Part shown: positions 53,854-62,982 of the stretch, in pieces
Position numbering within the stretch: the first letter of the stretch is position 1
How the letters are laid out: each line of letters opens with the position of its first letter
Assembly: GCF_016482785.1 (NCBI RefSeq)
Contig: NZ_JAEMXM010000010.1
Coordinates: 62,001-126,000, forward strand
Length of the DNA stretch: 64,000 nt
Direction: 5' to 3'
Origin: Paenibacillus alkalitolerans
GTDB taxonomy: Bacteria > Bacillota > Bacilli > Paenibacillales > YIM-B00363
The notes under the pieces: model-generated
Told to the model about the DNA's origin: nothing
What the model saw: only the letters and a program-made list of their open reading frames with translations
Database searches by the model: none
Position numbers and translations under genes: made by a program

Positions 53854-55410
53854 TTGTACAAAGTGCTGCTGGTTGATAACGAAAAGATTATTTTGGACGG
53901 AATTTCCCGCATTGTCGATTGGGAAGCTCACGGGACCCGCTTGGCCGGCACCGCGCGCAACGGAATCGAGGCTTTCGAACGAATCGGGAGAGAGCGTCCG
54001 GACATTGTTATCAGCGATATTCGGATGCCGGGGATGGACGGATTGCGGTTGGTTGAGAAGACGAAGGAACAATACCCGAACATCCTCTTCATCATGCTTT
54101 CGGGGTTCAACGAGTTCGAATATGCTCAGAAGGCCATGCAGTTCGGGGTCAAACATTACCTCTTAAAGCCCTGCAGCGCGCAGGCTATCGGACAGGCTTT
54201 AAACGAAGCCGTGGAGGAACGGAAACGGAGCGAGAACGGCGCGCGGTTTGTGGAGCGCATCCATGCCGGACTTCTGAAAGTGCTGCCCCATGCCAAGGAG
54301 CAATTCCTGAAGGAGCTCGTTACCAATAAAACATATGGCAAAAGCGACTGGGAAACCTACAGAAGCTTGTTCAACATCCCTCCGGACAATGAAAAGGTCA
54401 GGCTGGCGCTGTTTCAACCGGAGGGAAATTTCGAATACGAACATTTATTTGCTCTGACCAATATTGCCGAGGATATTTTGGGCAAACCGCCGCTTCTGCT
54501 TAGCACGACAATCGGAGACCGGGTCCTTCTGCTCATCGGGGACCGGCAAGAGGAGAAGTCTTTGCTCGGGACGATCGGGCAAATCCGATGCACTTTCCGG
54601 CAATTTTACAAATCCGATGTAACGATCGCCTTAAGCGGGAGCGGCGACATCACCGAAGCGAGAAGCATGTACGGGGAGACGCTGGAATGCTTGAACTACC
54701 GGTTTTATTTGGGCGAAGGCGGCTTAATCACCAAACGGGACATCGGCGCGTTAACCAGGCAAAGCGGAGAACTGTTTCAATATGACGAGGAGAAGCTTTG
54801 CTTGCTGATTAAATCGGGCCGCGTGGAGGACGTTCGGAAAGAAATCGACGACCTGTTCGAATCGCTTGCCGGGATAAGAATGGATGCGGAACTGGCTAAG
54901 TCGTATGTCATGACCCTCTATTTGGCCATGGTCCGCCAATGCAGTCCGCAGCGGCTGAATGTTCTGATGAATGACATAGCGCGATTGGCCGGCCTGGATA
55001 CGATCCAATCGCTGAAAGAGTTCGTCATGTCGGCAGCCCTGGGGCTCGCTTCCGCCGTCTTTGAGGCAAACCGGAGCAAACACTCCGCCATCGTCGGCAA
55101 AGTGCTGGGCATTATCCGGGACAACCTCGGAAATCCGATGCTGTCTTTGCAATGGGTAGCCGAAGAAATGCTGTACATGAATGCCGATTACTTGGGGAAA
55201 TTGTTCAAAAAGGAGACCGGCGAAAAATTTTCCAACTACGTCATGAAAGCCAGAATGGAGAAAGCGATCGAGCTGATCGGCCAAATGGACGACGTGAAAG
55301 TATTCGAACTGGCGGACACGCTCGGTTTCGGGGATAATCCCAAATATTTCAGCTATGCATTCAAAAAATACACGGGCTTCACCCCTTCCGAATTTATACG
55401 AACCCCCTGA
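53854..55410 (+). CDS. YesN-type AraC response regulator
   Basis: 518 aa from a TTG at 53854 behind AAGGAGG. The receiver has VLLVDNEKIILDGI and phospho-Asp in IVISDIRMPGMDGL. A long linker of about 270 residues separates it from the AraC domain (LSLQWVAEEMLYMNADYLGKLF, VFELADTLGFGDNPKYFSYAF). It likely activates the sugar-binding lipoprotein gene that follows after 130 bp. Confidence 0.94.
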   Translation: MYKVLLVDNEKIILDGISRIVDWEAHGTRLAGTARNGIEAFERIGRERPDIVISDIRMPGMDGLRLVEKTKEQYPNILFIMLSGFNEFEYAQKAMQFGVKHYLLKPCSAQAIGQALNEAVEERKRSENGARFVERIHAGLLKVLPHAKEQFLKELVTNKTYGKSDWETYRSLFNIPPDNEKVRLALFQPEGNFEYEHLFALTNIAEDILGKPPLLLSTTIGDRVLLLIGDRQEEKSLLGTIGQIRCTFRQFYKSDVTIALSGSGDITEARSMYGETLECLNYRFYLGEGGLITKRDIGALTRQSGELFQYDEEKLCLLIKSGRVEDVRKEIDDLFESLAGIRMDAELAKSYVMTLYLAMVRQCSPQRLNVLMNDIARLAGLDTIQSLKEFVMSAALGLASAVFEANRSKHSAIVGKVLGIIRDNLGNPMLSLQWVAEEMLYMNADYLGKLFKKETGEKFSNYVMKARMEKAIELIGQMDDVKVFELADTLGFGDNPKYFSYAFKKYTGFTPSEFIRTP

Positions 55411-55540
55411 CGAAGTTAATCGGTTTTTCGGACCAAGAAGTCGGATTATTGCGTTCTCCTCCACTGCCCTCCTCTTTATAATGAGGCTTGTAACCGCACT
55501 ACATAGACGTAATACTATTTGAAAGGGGAGCACAAACCGC

Positions 55541-56884
55541 ATGAAGAAATGGTTGTCGCCGGTTTTAGCGTTAAGCCTCGCTTTCTCTCTGGCTGCATGC
55601 GGCAGCGGGAACGGAAATGTAAACGGAAGCGGCGGCGGAACAAAGGAAACGTCAGCCACGACATCGACAACGGCTGCCGCTTCTGACGGGGAGAAAGAAA
55701 ACATTACCCTACGGATGACCTGGTGGGGAAACCAGCCCAGACACGACTACACGCTGAAAGTCATCAAAATGTACGAACAGCAAAACCCTCATGTGAAAAT
55801 CGAACCGGAATACGCCAGCTGGGACGATTATTGGAAGAAGCTTGCGCCGCAAGCGGCGGCGGGCGAACTGCCCGACATCCTTCAGATGGGCTTGTCGTAT
55901 CTGGCGCAGTATGGAGAGAAGGGTCAGCTTGAGGATTTGACGCCGTACCTGGGCAAGAGCATCGACATATCCAACATCAGTCCGGCAGTCGTGGATGGCG
56001 GCCGTCTAGGCGACAAGCTGTGGGGAATGAGCCTTGGCGTAACGAGTCTCGCTTTTCAGTATGACCCGGCGCTGTTGAAGAAAGCCGGAGTCGAAGCCCT
56101 GGATCCGAATTGGACCTGGAGCGATTATGAGGATATCGCCCGAAAAGCCAAAGCGGCGGGACTCTTTATGGATACCGGCATGAGGCCGGAAGTGTTCTTC
56201 TCGTACTATCTTCGCACCCATGGCAAAACATTGTTCAGCGCGGACGGCACGCAGCTCGGGTATGATGACGACGCCTTGTTCGTCGATCATTTCGGGCGCT
56301 TGTCGAGGCTCGTTCACGAAGGCGCGCTTATGACGCCCGATGCCAGAGCGCAAATTAAAGGCTTGGACGACGACCCGGTGGTCAAAGGTACGGCGATCGG
56401 CATCTGGCAATGGTCAAACCAGTTTATCGGCCTTCAGTCCGTCGCCAAGCGCGAGCTTGCCTTGTTCAATATGCCGGGACCGAACATGAAACAAGGCATG
56501 TTCATCAATCCGGGCATGTATTTCTCGGTAGCGAAAAGCTCCAAACATAAAGAAGAAGCGGCCAAATTCATCAGCTTCTTCCTGAACGACGTGGAAGCAA
56601 ACAAGCTGATCATGGGCGACCGCGGCGTTCCGGGCTCCTCCGTCGTCAAAGAAGCGCTCAAGCCGCTCCTGACGCCCCAACAGATTCAAGTATTCGATTA
56701 TGTGGCATGGGCCGAGAACAACAGCACTCCGATGGATCCTCCGGAGCCGGTCGGCGCAGGCGAAGTGTTCGCGGCGCTTACCTCGGCCGTAGAGCAATTG
56801 GAATTTAAGAAAATTACCCCGGAGGAAGCGGCGAAGCAGTTCAGGTCGGAAGCAAACGCCATTCTGGGGAAGAACAAGAAGTAA
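55541..56884 (+). CDS. Sugar ABC transporter binding lipoprotein without adjacent permeases
   Basis: 447 aa. Lipobox LAAC is followed by a Gly/Ser/Thr-rich linker and a family 1 solute-binding domain (TWWGNQPRHDYTLKVIKMYE, VEALDPNWTWSDYEDIARKA, GIWQWSNQFIGL). No permease or ATPase genes follow; a terminator and convergent genes do. It may serve a distant importer or act as a sensor ligand-binding protein for the kinase encoded upstream. A TATAAT at 55477-55482 may be its -10. Confidence 0.92.
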   Translation: MKKWLSPVLALSLAFSLAACGSGNGNVNGSGGGTKETSATTSTTAAASDGEKENITLRMTWWGNQPRHDYTLKVIKMYEQQNPHVKIEPEYASWDDYWKKLAPQAAAGELPDILQMGLSYLAQYGEKGQLEDLTPYLGKSIDISNISPAVVDGGRLGDKLWGMSLGVTSLAFQYDPALLKKAGVEALDPNWTWSDYEDIARKAKAAGLFMDTGMRPEVFFSYYLRTHGKTLFSADGTQLGYDDDALFVDHFGRLSRLVHEGALMTPDARAQIKGLDDDPVVKGTAIGIWQWSNQFIGLQSVAKRELALFNMPGPNMKQGMFINPGMYFSVAKSSKHKEEAAKFISFFLNDVEANKLIMGDRGVPGSSVVKEALKPLLTPQQIQVFDYVAWAENNSTPMDPPEPVGAGEVFAALTSAVEQLEFKKITPEEAAKQFRSEANAILGKNKK

Positions 56885-56893
56885 CTGGCTTGC

Positions 56894-56935
56894 GAGCCTC
56901 AATTCCGCTTCTTGAGCGGTTTTGAGGCTCTTTCT
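56894..56935 (+). terminator. Terminator after the orphan binding protein gene
   Basis: GAGCCTCAA / TTGAGGCTC with an inner CCGCT/AGCGG stem, followed by TTTCT. It lies between convergent genes. Confidence 0.8.
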
Positions 56936-57795
56936 CAACCCGTTACCGGATTCGACAACTGCCGAAATCCGTCGATGAGACAATCGACCCGGTCTCCGTC
57001 CCTTATCACGACAGCTCCGGGAGTCCCCGTCAGAATGATGTCGCCGGGCAGAAGCGTCATTACATGGGAATGGAAAGAGATCAAAAACCAAGGCGAAAAT
57101 TTCATATGGGACACCTTGCCGCTGCCGGCAACTGTGCCGTTCAATGACGTTGTTACCGTTAAATCCGTTACCCGGTCCACCTCGTCAGCCGTAACGAGCT
57201 CCGCCCCCAGGCTGAAGAACGTATCGAAGCTCTTGGAACGCGTCAAATATCTGGCATTTCGGCCATGTATATCCGCTGCGGTCATATCTAATGCGGCAGC
57301 ATACCCCGCTACTGCTCCCGGAGCGTCGTCTTCCGAGATATTTCGGCAGGTCTTGCCGATAATGACGGCCAGCTCCGCCTCCGCCGTCACCCGCTCCGAT
57401 TCGGACGGAAGCATAATCGGATCGCCTGGACCGATAAGAGACGTATCCGGTTTCATGAAACTTACAGGCTCTTCGTCCGGAGCCATATCGGCTAGCTCCA
57501 CAGGATCATCCACGTAATTCATACCGATTCCCCAGATTTTACGGGGGGTCCGGTACAGCGGCGCGTATTCCGCATCTTCAAGCGCGATGGCCTGCAGTCT
57601 TAGCAGCTTCTCCTCTCCTCCGCAGCGATACCAGCCCGATAAATCTTCCAATTGGCCATTAACGAGCAGCTCATAGATTCCGGCCTTCCACTTCATCCTC
57701 TCGGATTCGTTGACCGTCTCAAGCAAAACCAGGCCATGCGGAGCAGCGATAGCAGCCTTCTCTATACCGTTATGTTTTACAGTTGCTAATCTCAT
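56935..57795 (-). CDS. Fumarylacetoacetate hydrolase family protein
   Basis: 286 aa. The FAH core is clear: KIWGIGMNYVDD, the metal ligands of AEAELAVIIGK, SFDTFFSLGAELVT and LLPGDIILTGTPGAV. FAH enzymes cleave or decarboxylate C-C bonds of oxo acids with Mg2+. It is the last gene of the purine-salvage cluster and overlaps the amidase by 4 bp (ATGA). In this setting it may act on ureidoglycolate, oxalurate or a related product. The reaction cannot be fixed from sequence. Confidence 0.87.
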   Translation of the reverse strand: MRLATVKHNGIEKAAIAAPHGLVLLETVNESERMKWKAGIYELLVNGQLEDLSGWYRCGGEEKLLRLQAIALEDAEYAPLYRTPRKIWGIGMNYVDDPVELADMAPDEEPVSFMKPDTSLIGPGDPIMLPSESERVTAEAELAVIIGKTCRNISEDDAPGAVAGYAAALDMTAADIHGRNARYLTRSKSFDTFFSLGAELVTADEVDRVTDLTVTTSLNGTVAGSGKVSHMKFSPWFLISFHSHVMTLLPGDIILTGTPGAVVIRDGDRVDCLIDGFRQLSNPVTG

Positions 57796-59003
57796 GCCGG
57801 TCCCCTCTCAGTTCCTAGTAAATTACTAGCCTCCCTCGCAATTTCATGAACAAAGGCCAGCAGACGCAAATCTTGGTCCGTGCCGGCAATAAGCGATATT
57901 CCAATCGGGGGCTTTCCCGGTACGCGCACCGGAATGTTGATTTGCGGCAATCCGGAGAGGCCCGCGATACAGCAGATCGAAAGCATCTTCTCCCGAAATA
58001 GCTCAAGCTCCTCCGTAGACCCTCCGAGATGCGGGGCCGGGCCCGGTGCTGTAGGGATTAACAGCAAGCTGTCCTCGCCGAGTCGTTCAACCAAGCGTTC
58101 TCTGACTTCACGGCGCAACCGGAAAGCATCCTCATGATCGCCTGCCTTAAGCTTGCTTGCCCACGCAATCCGCCCGGCAATGCCCGGTCCGAACTTCGGC
58201 CGGGACGCACGGATCCACTCTCCGTGGCATTGCCATATCTCCAGTCCCTGCAGCACTCGAAATGCATTCATCCAATCGTTATAGCCTTCGTCCGAGAGTA
58301 TGATCTTCCCGCTCCGCTCGACCATGCCTGCAATAGCTTTCACCAGCGGATCCGACTCTTTCATCGCACCCGGATCGGCGAACGACCAGACATCCCCCGG
58401 TACATAGACGGATCGGAACGGAACGCCTTCGCCGACTGCCGATGCATCATCAAGAAGCACCCGGCCGATTTCAAACATCCGCTCGGCCGTATTCGCCATC
58501 CAACCGACGGTATCGAAGCTGGGAGCAAGCGGAATAACGCCTTCTGCGGAAATCCGGCCATGGGTCGGCCGAATGCCGTATATTCCGCAGAAGGAGGATG
58601 GGATCCGAACCGACCCCCCAGTATCCGTTCCAAGCGCAAAATCCGCACTGTGCGAGGCGACAGCCACCGCGGAACCGCTGGACGATCCTCCCGGAATCCG
58701 ATCCGGAGCGTTGGGATTCACCGGCGTACCGTAATGATGGTTGATGCCGTTTAAGCTGTACATTAATTCGTCCGTGTGGGTAACCCCCCGCAGCCGCGCC
58801 CCTTGGCGGAGCAGCGTACGGATGACGGCCGCATGCCCGCGAGCCGCAGCGTGCGTTTTGCGCCAGTCCGGATTTCCCGCCGCGCACGTATGTCCTTGGA
58901 TATCGAATACGTCTTTTACCGCAAAAGCAAGGCCGCTCAACAAACCTGTTCCCTGCGGCTCCGCCGATACATCCTCATGAATATAAGCCCCGTATCTATT
59001 CAT
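57792..59003 (-). CDS. Amidase-signature family hydrolase (AtzE/AtzF/HpxY-like context)
   Basis: 403 aa from ATG 59003 after AAAGGAA; the frame is open to 59033. It has the amidase-signature triad region: Lys in FAVKDVFD, the Gly/Ser-rich GGSSSGSAVAVAS, and the nucleophile region GTDTGGSVRIPSSFCG. It sits between pucG and the FAH gene with 8-bp and 4-bp overlaps. PucG makes oxalurate from ureidoglycine and glyoxylate, so an oxalurate- or allophanate-hydrolysing role is a reasonable hypothesis. Gene context, not sequence, carries that idea. Confidence 0.88.
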   Translation of the reverse strand: MNRYGAYIHEDVSAEPQGTGLLSGLAFAVKDVFDIQGHTCAAGNPDWRKTHAAARGHAAVIRTLLRQGARLRGVTHTDELMYSLNGINHHYGTPVNPNAPDRIPGGSSSGSAVAVASHSADFALGTDTGGSVRIPSSFCGIYGIRPTHGRISAEGVIPLAPSFDTVGWMANTAERMFEIGRVLLDDASAVGEGVPFRSVYVPGDVWSFADPGAMKESDPLVKAIAGMVERSGKIILSDEGYNDWMNAFRVLQGLEIWQCHGEWIRASRPKFGPGIAGRIAWASKLKAGDHEDAFRLRREVRERLVERLGEDSLLLIPTAPGPAPHLGGSTEELELFREKMLSICCIAGLSGLPQINIPVRVPGKPPIGISLIAGTDQDLRLLAFVHEIAREASNLLGTERGPA

Positions 59004-60240
59004 AAGCGTCGTTTCCTTTAAGATAAATATCAAGGGCGGCTTGAACCGCTCGTCCCGGCACGATAGCTGCCTTATGACGAATCAGTACGGCCTCTAGCGC
59101 ACTTAATACGTGAAGAACATTTCTCTGGCTGCAGCTGTATCCCATCGAACCGATTCGCCATATTTGCCCCTTCAACGGACCGAACGAGCTCGCAATTTCA
59201 ACACTGAATTCCCTCAGCAGCATCCGGATGACCGAATCGCCGGAAATTCCATCCGGTATCGTTACGCATGTGACCACCGGAAGCTTGCAGCCCGGATCGC
59301 CGAACAAGGAAAGTCCCATCGCTTCAATCCCGGCGACCAATGCTTCTTCATGCTTTTTATGGCGGGCGAAACGCTCTTCGAGTCCTTCTTCAAGCACGAT
59401 TCGCAAGCCTTCACGGAGGGCATAGAGCATGGAAGTCGCCTCGGTGTGATGGTTTAGCCGGCTTGGGCTCCAATAGTCCTGCAGCTGGCCAAGATCGAGA
59501 TAGTTGCTCCTGATTACGCGTCCGAAAGCTGCTGCAGGGGCATTCGGGTCTCGAAGCCCCCGTTCAATGGATTTGCGAGCCCGAATTTTCGCTTCCGCGC
59601 GTTCGTTGAACGTGAGCGGCGCCATCCCGGCCGGTACGGATAAACACTTCTGCGTGCCGCCGATCGCCGCATCAATCATCCACTCGTCGGTTCGGACATC
59701 CGTACCTCCGATCGTAGCCACGGCATCCACGACAAATAAAACGTCAAGATCCCGGCATGCATGCCCGATCTCGGCAAGTGGCTGCATCCTTCCCGTAGAG
59801 GTTTCCCCGTGGACCATAGCCACAATAGCAGGTTTTTCGCGTTTGATCCGGTCAATGACCTGCTCCGGATCGAATACTTTTCCCCACTCCTGCTCCATCG
59901 TCGCCACTTGCGCGCCGCATCGCTCCGCAATCTCTACAAGCAGATGGCCAAACCTGCCGTAGATCGGCACCAATACTTTATCGTCCGGTTCAATAAGGCT
60001 GACCAATGCCGCCTCCAGCCCCGAGCGCGACGTCCCGTCCACGGGAAATGCATTATGGTTTGCCGTCTTGAACGTCTCGCGAATCATGTCCATCGTCTCA
60101 TTCATAATGTCCGTAAATTCCGGATCGAATTGACCCAACACAGGTGTCGCCATGGCGCGAAGCACACGCGGATCCGCTTCGACAGGCCCCGGCGTCATAA
60201 TAGTGCGCAAAGAGGGAGCCAGATCCTTGTACCTCTTCAT
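58996..60240 (-). CDS. pucG: (S)-ureidoglycine-glyoxylate aminotransferase
   Basis: 414 aa, class V PLP aminotransferase. IMTPGPVEADPRVLRAM, ALVSLIEPDDKVLVPIYGRFG, VDAVATIGGTDVR and the PLP-Lys segment AIGGTQKCLSVPAGM fit PucG and its alanine-glyoxylate aminotransferase relatives. PucG moves the amino group of ureidoglycine to glyoxylate, giving oxalurate and glycine. It lies between allantoate amidohydrolase and amidase genes with 4-bp and 8-bp overlaps, which supports the specific assignment. Confidence 0.88.
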   Translation of the reverse strand: MKRYKDLAPSLRTIMTPGPVEADPRVLRAMATPVLGQFDPEFTDIMNETMDMIRETFKTANHNAFPVDGTSRSGLEAALVSLIEPDDKVLVPIYGRFGHLLVEIAERCGAQVATMEQEWGKVFDPEQVIDRIKREKPAIVAMVHGETSTGRMQPLAEIGHACRDLDVLFVVDAVATIGGTDVRTDEWMIDAAIGGTQKCLSVPAGMAPLTFNERAEAKIRARKSIERGLRDPNAPAAAFGRVIRSNYLDLGQLQDYWSPSRLNHHTEATSMLYALREGLRIVLEEGLEERFARHKKHEEALVAGIEAMGLSLFGDPGCKLPVVTCVTIPDGISGDSVIRMLLREFSVEIASSFGPLKGQIWRIGSMGYSCSQRNVLHVLSALEAVLIRHKAAIVPGRAVQAALDIYLKGNDAYE

Positions 60241-61514
60241 GCAAGCTCTCCCCCTTTATAACCATAGAAATAAAGCCACTCGATCAAGGTCACAATACCG
60301 TCGGCCAAGCTGCCGGGATCGCTGAATTCCAGCGGAGAATGGCTGACTCCGTCTTTATTGGGAACGAACGCCAAAGCTGTCGGGCACACCGCTTGGAATA
60401 ACTGGGAGTCGTGGCCCGCCCCGCTATTCATAAATCGATAGGAGTAATTATATTCTTCACAGATGTTTCTTAACGTTTCATTAAAGGGGGCATGCATCGG
60501 GACAGGCGGCTCATTCATCCACTCTTGAATTTGAAGATGAAGCTCTCGGGAATCCGCAATTTCTTTGAAGCAGCGATGAAACTCGCGGCAAAACCGTTCA
60601 AGCGTATCCGCATTCGCATCGCGCACATCTACGGTAAACGCGACTTCTCCGGCAATGACGTTCGGAAGATTGGGCGACACATTCAAGAGCCCGGTCGTAG
60701 CGACGAATTGGCCCCCTTCGAGCCGTGCGGCTTCCTCCAGCTTTTGAATCATTGCGCACGCACCCGCAAGCGCGTCCTTCCGGACATCCATGGGTGTCGT
60801 CCCCGCATGATTTGCCGTGCCGGATACCTTTACCGTATAACGCCTTTGGCCGACAATGTGATTGACGATGCCGATGGATCGGCTCTCCCGTTCCAGCAAC
60901 GAGCCCTGTTCTATATGAAGCTCGATAAACCCGAGCACATCGTGACGGCGGGGCGAGCGGTATGTACCCTTGCCGAATCCGGCCGACAGCATCGCTTGCT
61001 CCAGCTCTACCCCATCGCGGTCCCGAATGTCCGGTACGCGTTCCAGCGAATATTTCCCCGTAATATTTCCCGATCCCCAATACGTTAAAGGAAAGCGGCT
61101 GCCTTCCTCTTCGCACAAAGAAACAACTTCGAGACTGACCTTAGGTGCGCCGTAGTTGTCCCGCAAATATTTCAGCGCAATGATTCCGGCAAGAATCCCG
61201 TAAGCTCCGTCATATTTACCTCCCGATTTCACCGTGTCCACGTGAGACCCTGTAAGCAGCGTTCCCGCAGAAATCCCTTCCCCTTCAAGACGGCCGTACA
61301 AATTTCCGCAATCGTCGAAACACACATGCAGTCCGGATGCTTCCATATGTTGTGCCAGCGCTTTTTGAGCTGAAAGCCACTCCTTACTGTAAAGAAGCCG
61401 GGTAACTCCCCCCGAAGGGTCCGCCCCAAAGCCGGACAACCACTCGATCGCTTCCCCTATATCCGACATGATTCGATCCCGATCGCTCTTTGAAACCAGT
61501 TGTGAAGTAACCAT
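60237..61514 (-). CDS. pucF: M20 allantoate amidohydrolase
   Basis: 425 aa, M20/Zn-peptidase fold of the AllC/hydantoinase-carbamoylase group: LLTGSHVDTVKSGGKYDGAYG, SLCEEEGSRFPLTYWGSGN, GFIELHIEQGSLLE and the C-terminal SGAGHDSQLF, which supply the two-metal ligands and dimer-domain residues. It hydrolyses allantoate to ureidoglycine, CO2 and ammonia, feeding pucG with which it overlaps by 4 bp. The start is ATG 61514 after GGGAGCG. Confidence 0.9.
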   Translation of the reverse strand: MVTSQLVSKSDRDRIMSDIGEAIEWLSGFGADPSGGVTRLLYSKEWLSAQKALAQHMEASGLHVCFDDCGNLYGRLEGEGISAGTLLTGSHVDTVKSGGKYDGAYGILAGIIALKYLRDNYGAPKVSLEVVSLCEEEGSRFPLTYWGSGNITGKYSLERVPDIRDRDGVELEQAMLSAGFGKGTYRSPRRHDVLGFIELHIEQGSLLERESRSIGIVNHIVGQRRYTVKVSGTANHAGTTPMDVRKDALAGACAMIQKLEEAARLEGGQFVATTGLLNVSPNLPNVIAGEVAFTVDVRDANADTLERFCREFHRCFKEIADSRELHLQIQEWMNEPPVPMHAPFNETLRNICEEYNYSYRFMNSGAGHDSQLFQAVCPTALAFVPNKDGVSHSPLEFSDPGSLADGIVTLIEWLYFYGYKGGELA

Positions 61515-61556
61515 ATGAACGCTCCCTTTCCAATCCTCGCCGATCGGCAGTATATA

Positions 61557-62912
61557 TCACGGACTTACCCATTGTCCGAAGCCTGCGTCCTGAATGCCCG
61601 AATCCCGCAAGTAGACGGTCTTTCCCCGAACCATCGTTTGCGTTACGCGGCAGTCCAACCTCCTGCCGACATACGGACTTTGCCGGTGACGATCGTAAAG
61701 ATGCTTCCGTTCCAAAATATATGACTTTGAGAAATCGATAAAAGCGAAATCCGCGTCGGCTCCGATCCGGATCTCCCCCTTCTTCGGATAAAGCCCGAAG
61801 CGCCGTGCCGGGTTCGCGGCGAGCAGCCGGCACAGAGCAGGGAGCGGAATTTTGCGCTTGCAGTACCCTTCGCTCAGCATTAGTTCCACGGAATGCTGAG
61901 CTCCCGAAATGCCTCCCCAAATTTCAAACCAGTTCGGGGACTCTTTTAATTCAGGGGGACAAGGGGAGTGGTCTGAACTGATCATATCCAGCTCTCCGCT
62001 CGCAATCGCCTGCCATAATCCATCCTGCTCCTCTTTAGAACGAAGCGGAGGAGCGCATTTGGCCAACGCCCCGACCTCCTCCAAGGCGTCCTCCGTCATA
62101 ACGAGGTAGTGCGGGCACGTTTCAAGAGTGACGTCCAAGCCGGCCGCTTTCATCTTCGAGATGGCGGTTACGGCGGCAGGAGTGCTGATGTGGACAAAAT
62201 GCAGAGGGCATCCGGTTTGTTCGGCATAAAACAACGCCCGTTCCACCGCTTCCAGTTCTGCGGCAGGCGGCCTTGTCTCCAAATAGTCTCCAGCCGATGT
62301 ACGGCCTTTCCGCAGCTTTGCGTCCGCCAGTGCGCCGATCATCGCTTCGCTTTCCGCATGCAGAGCAAGAATCTTCCCAAGCCTCGCGATTTCCTCCATC
62401 CCCCTGAAGAGAGTGATATCGTCGACTTCCCGAAACGCCCCTTCTTGTTTTCCTCCCGCCGCGGACATGAAGGCTTTGTATCCGATCACTCCGCTCTCCG
62501 CAAGATCGGCGAGATCCTTCAAATTGCCCGGCACCAAGCCTCCCCAGAAGGCATAATCCGTTACGGAACGCCCCTTCGCCAACCGCTTCTTCATTTCGAG
62601 GAATTCCTCCGTCGTCGTAGGCGGCAAGCAATTAAGCGGCATATCGAAGTAAGTGGTGCAGCCGCCTGCCGCGAGCGCCGACGAACCGGTCGGGATTCCT
62701 TCCCAATCGCCTAGTCCCGGTTCGTTCAAATGCACATGGACATCAATCATCCCGGGGATGATTATCTGCCCTCCGGCATCCAGCACCACCGCGCTATCTT
62801 CCGCGATCGTTCTCTCAAGCTTGGCGACAGCCCCTCCGGCAATGCCTATGTCGAGTCTCGCCACCTCGTCTTTCAGTACAACGAGTCCGTTGGTAATGAC
62901 CGTATCGAGCAT
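61557..62912 (-). CDS. pucH: Allantoinase
   Basis: 451 aa amidohydrolase. The metal site is visible as IPGMIDVHVHLNEPG, the carboxylated Lys region SGVIGYKAFMS, His ligands in CPLHFVHIS and ALHAES, and Asp in DMISSDHSPCPP; SDHSPCPPELK is typical of allantoinases. It opens allantoin to allantoate. It lies 42 bp upstream of pucF. It is separated from the binding-protein gene by a terminator, so it may rely on read-through or a promoter near 62913-62930. Confidence 0.92.
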   Translation of the reverse strand: MLDTVITNGLVVLKDEVARLDIGIAGGAVAKLERTIAEDSAVVLDAGGQIIIPGMIDVHVHLNEPGLGDWEGIPTGSSALAAGGCTTYFDMPLNCLPPTTTEEFLEMKKRLAKGRSVTDYAFWGGLVPGNLKDLADLAESGVIGYKAFMSAAGGKQEGAFREVDDITLFRGMEEIARLGKILALHAESEAMIGALADAKLRKGRTSAGDYLETRPPAAELEAVERALFYAEQTGCPLHFVHISTPAAVTAISKMKAAGLDVTLETCPHYLVMTEDALEEVGALAKCAPPLRSKEEQDGLWQAIASGELDMISSDHSPCPPELKESPNWFEIWGGISGAQHSVELMLSEGYCKRKIPLPALCRLLAANPARRFGLYPKKGEIRIGADADFAFIDFSKSYILERKHLYDRHRQSPYVGRRLDCRVTQTMVRGKTVYLRDSGIQDAGFGQWVSP

Positions 62913-62928
62913 CCCGCAACCCCCCCTT

Positions 62929-62968
62929 AAAAAATCAGTCCTTGGGACGCGCCGTCCCAGGACTGATT
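62929..62968 (-). terminator. Terminator between the binding-protein gene and allantoinase gene
   Basis: On the minus strand AATCAGTCCTGGGACG pairs with CGTCCCAAGGACTGATT (one bulge), followed by T residues. It would lower transcription of the puc genes relative to the transporter. Confidence 0.88.
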
Positions 62969-62982
62969 GCTTTATATAACTC

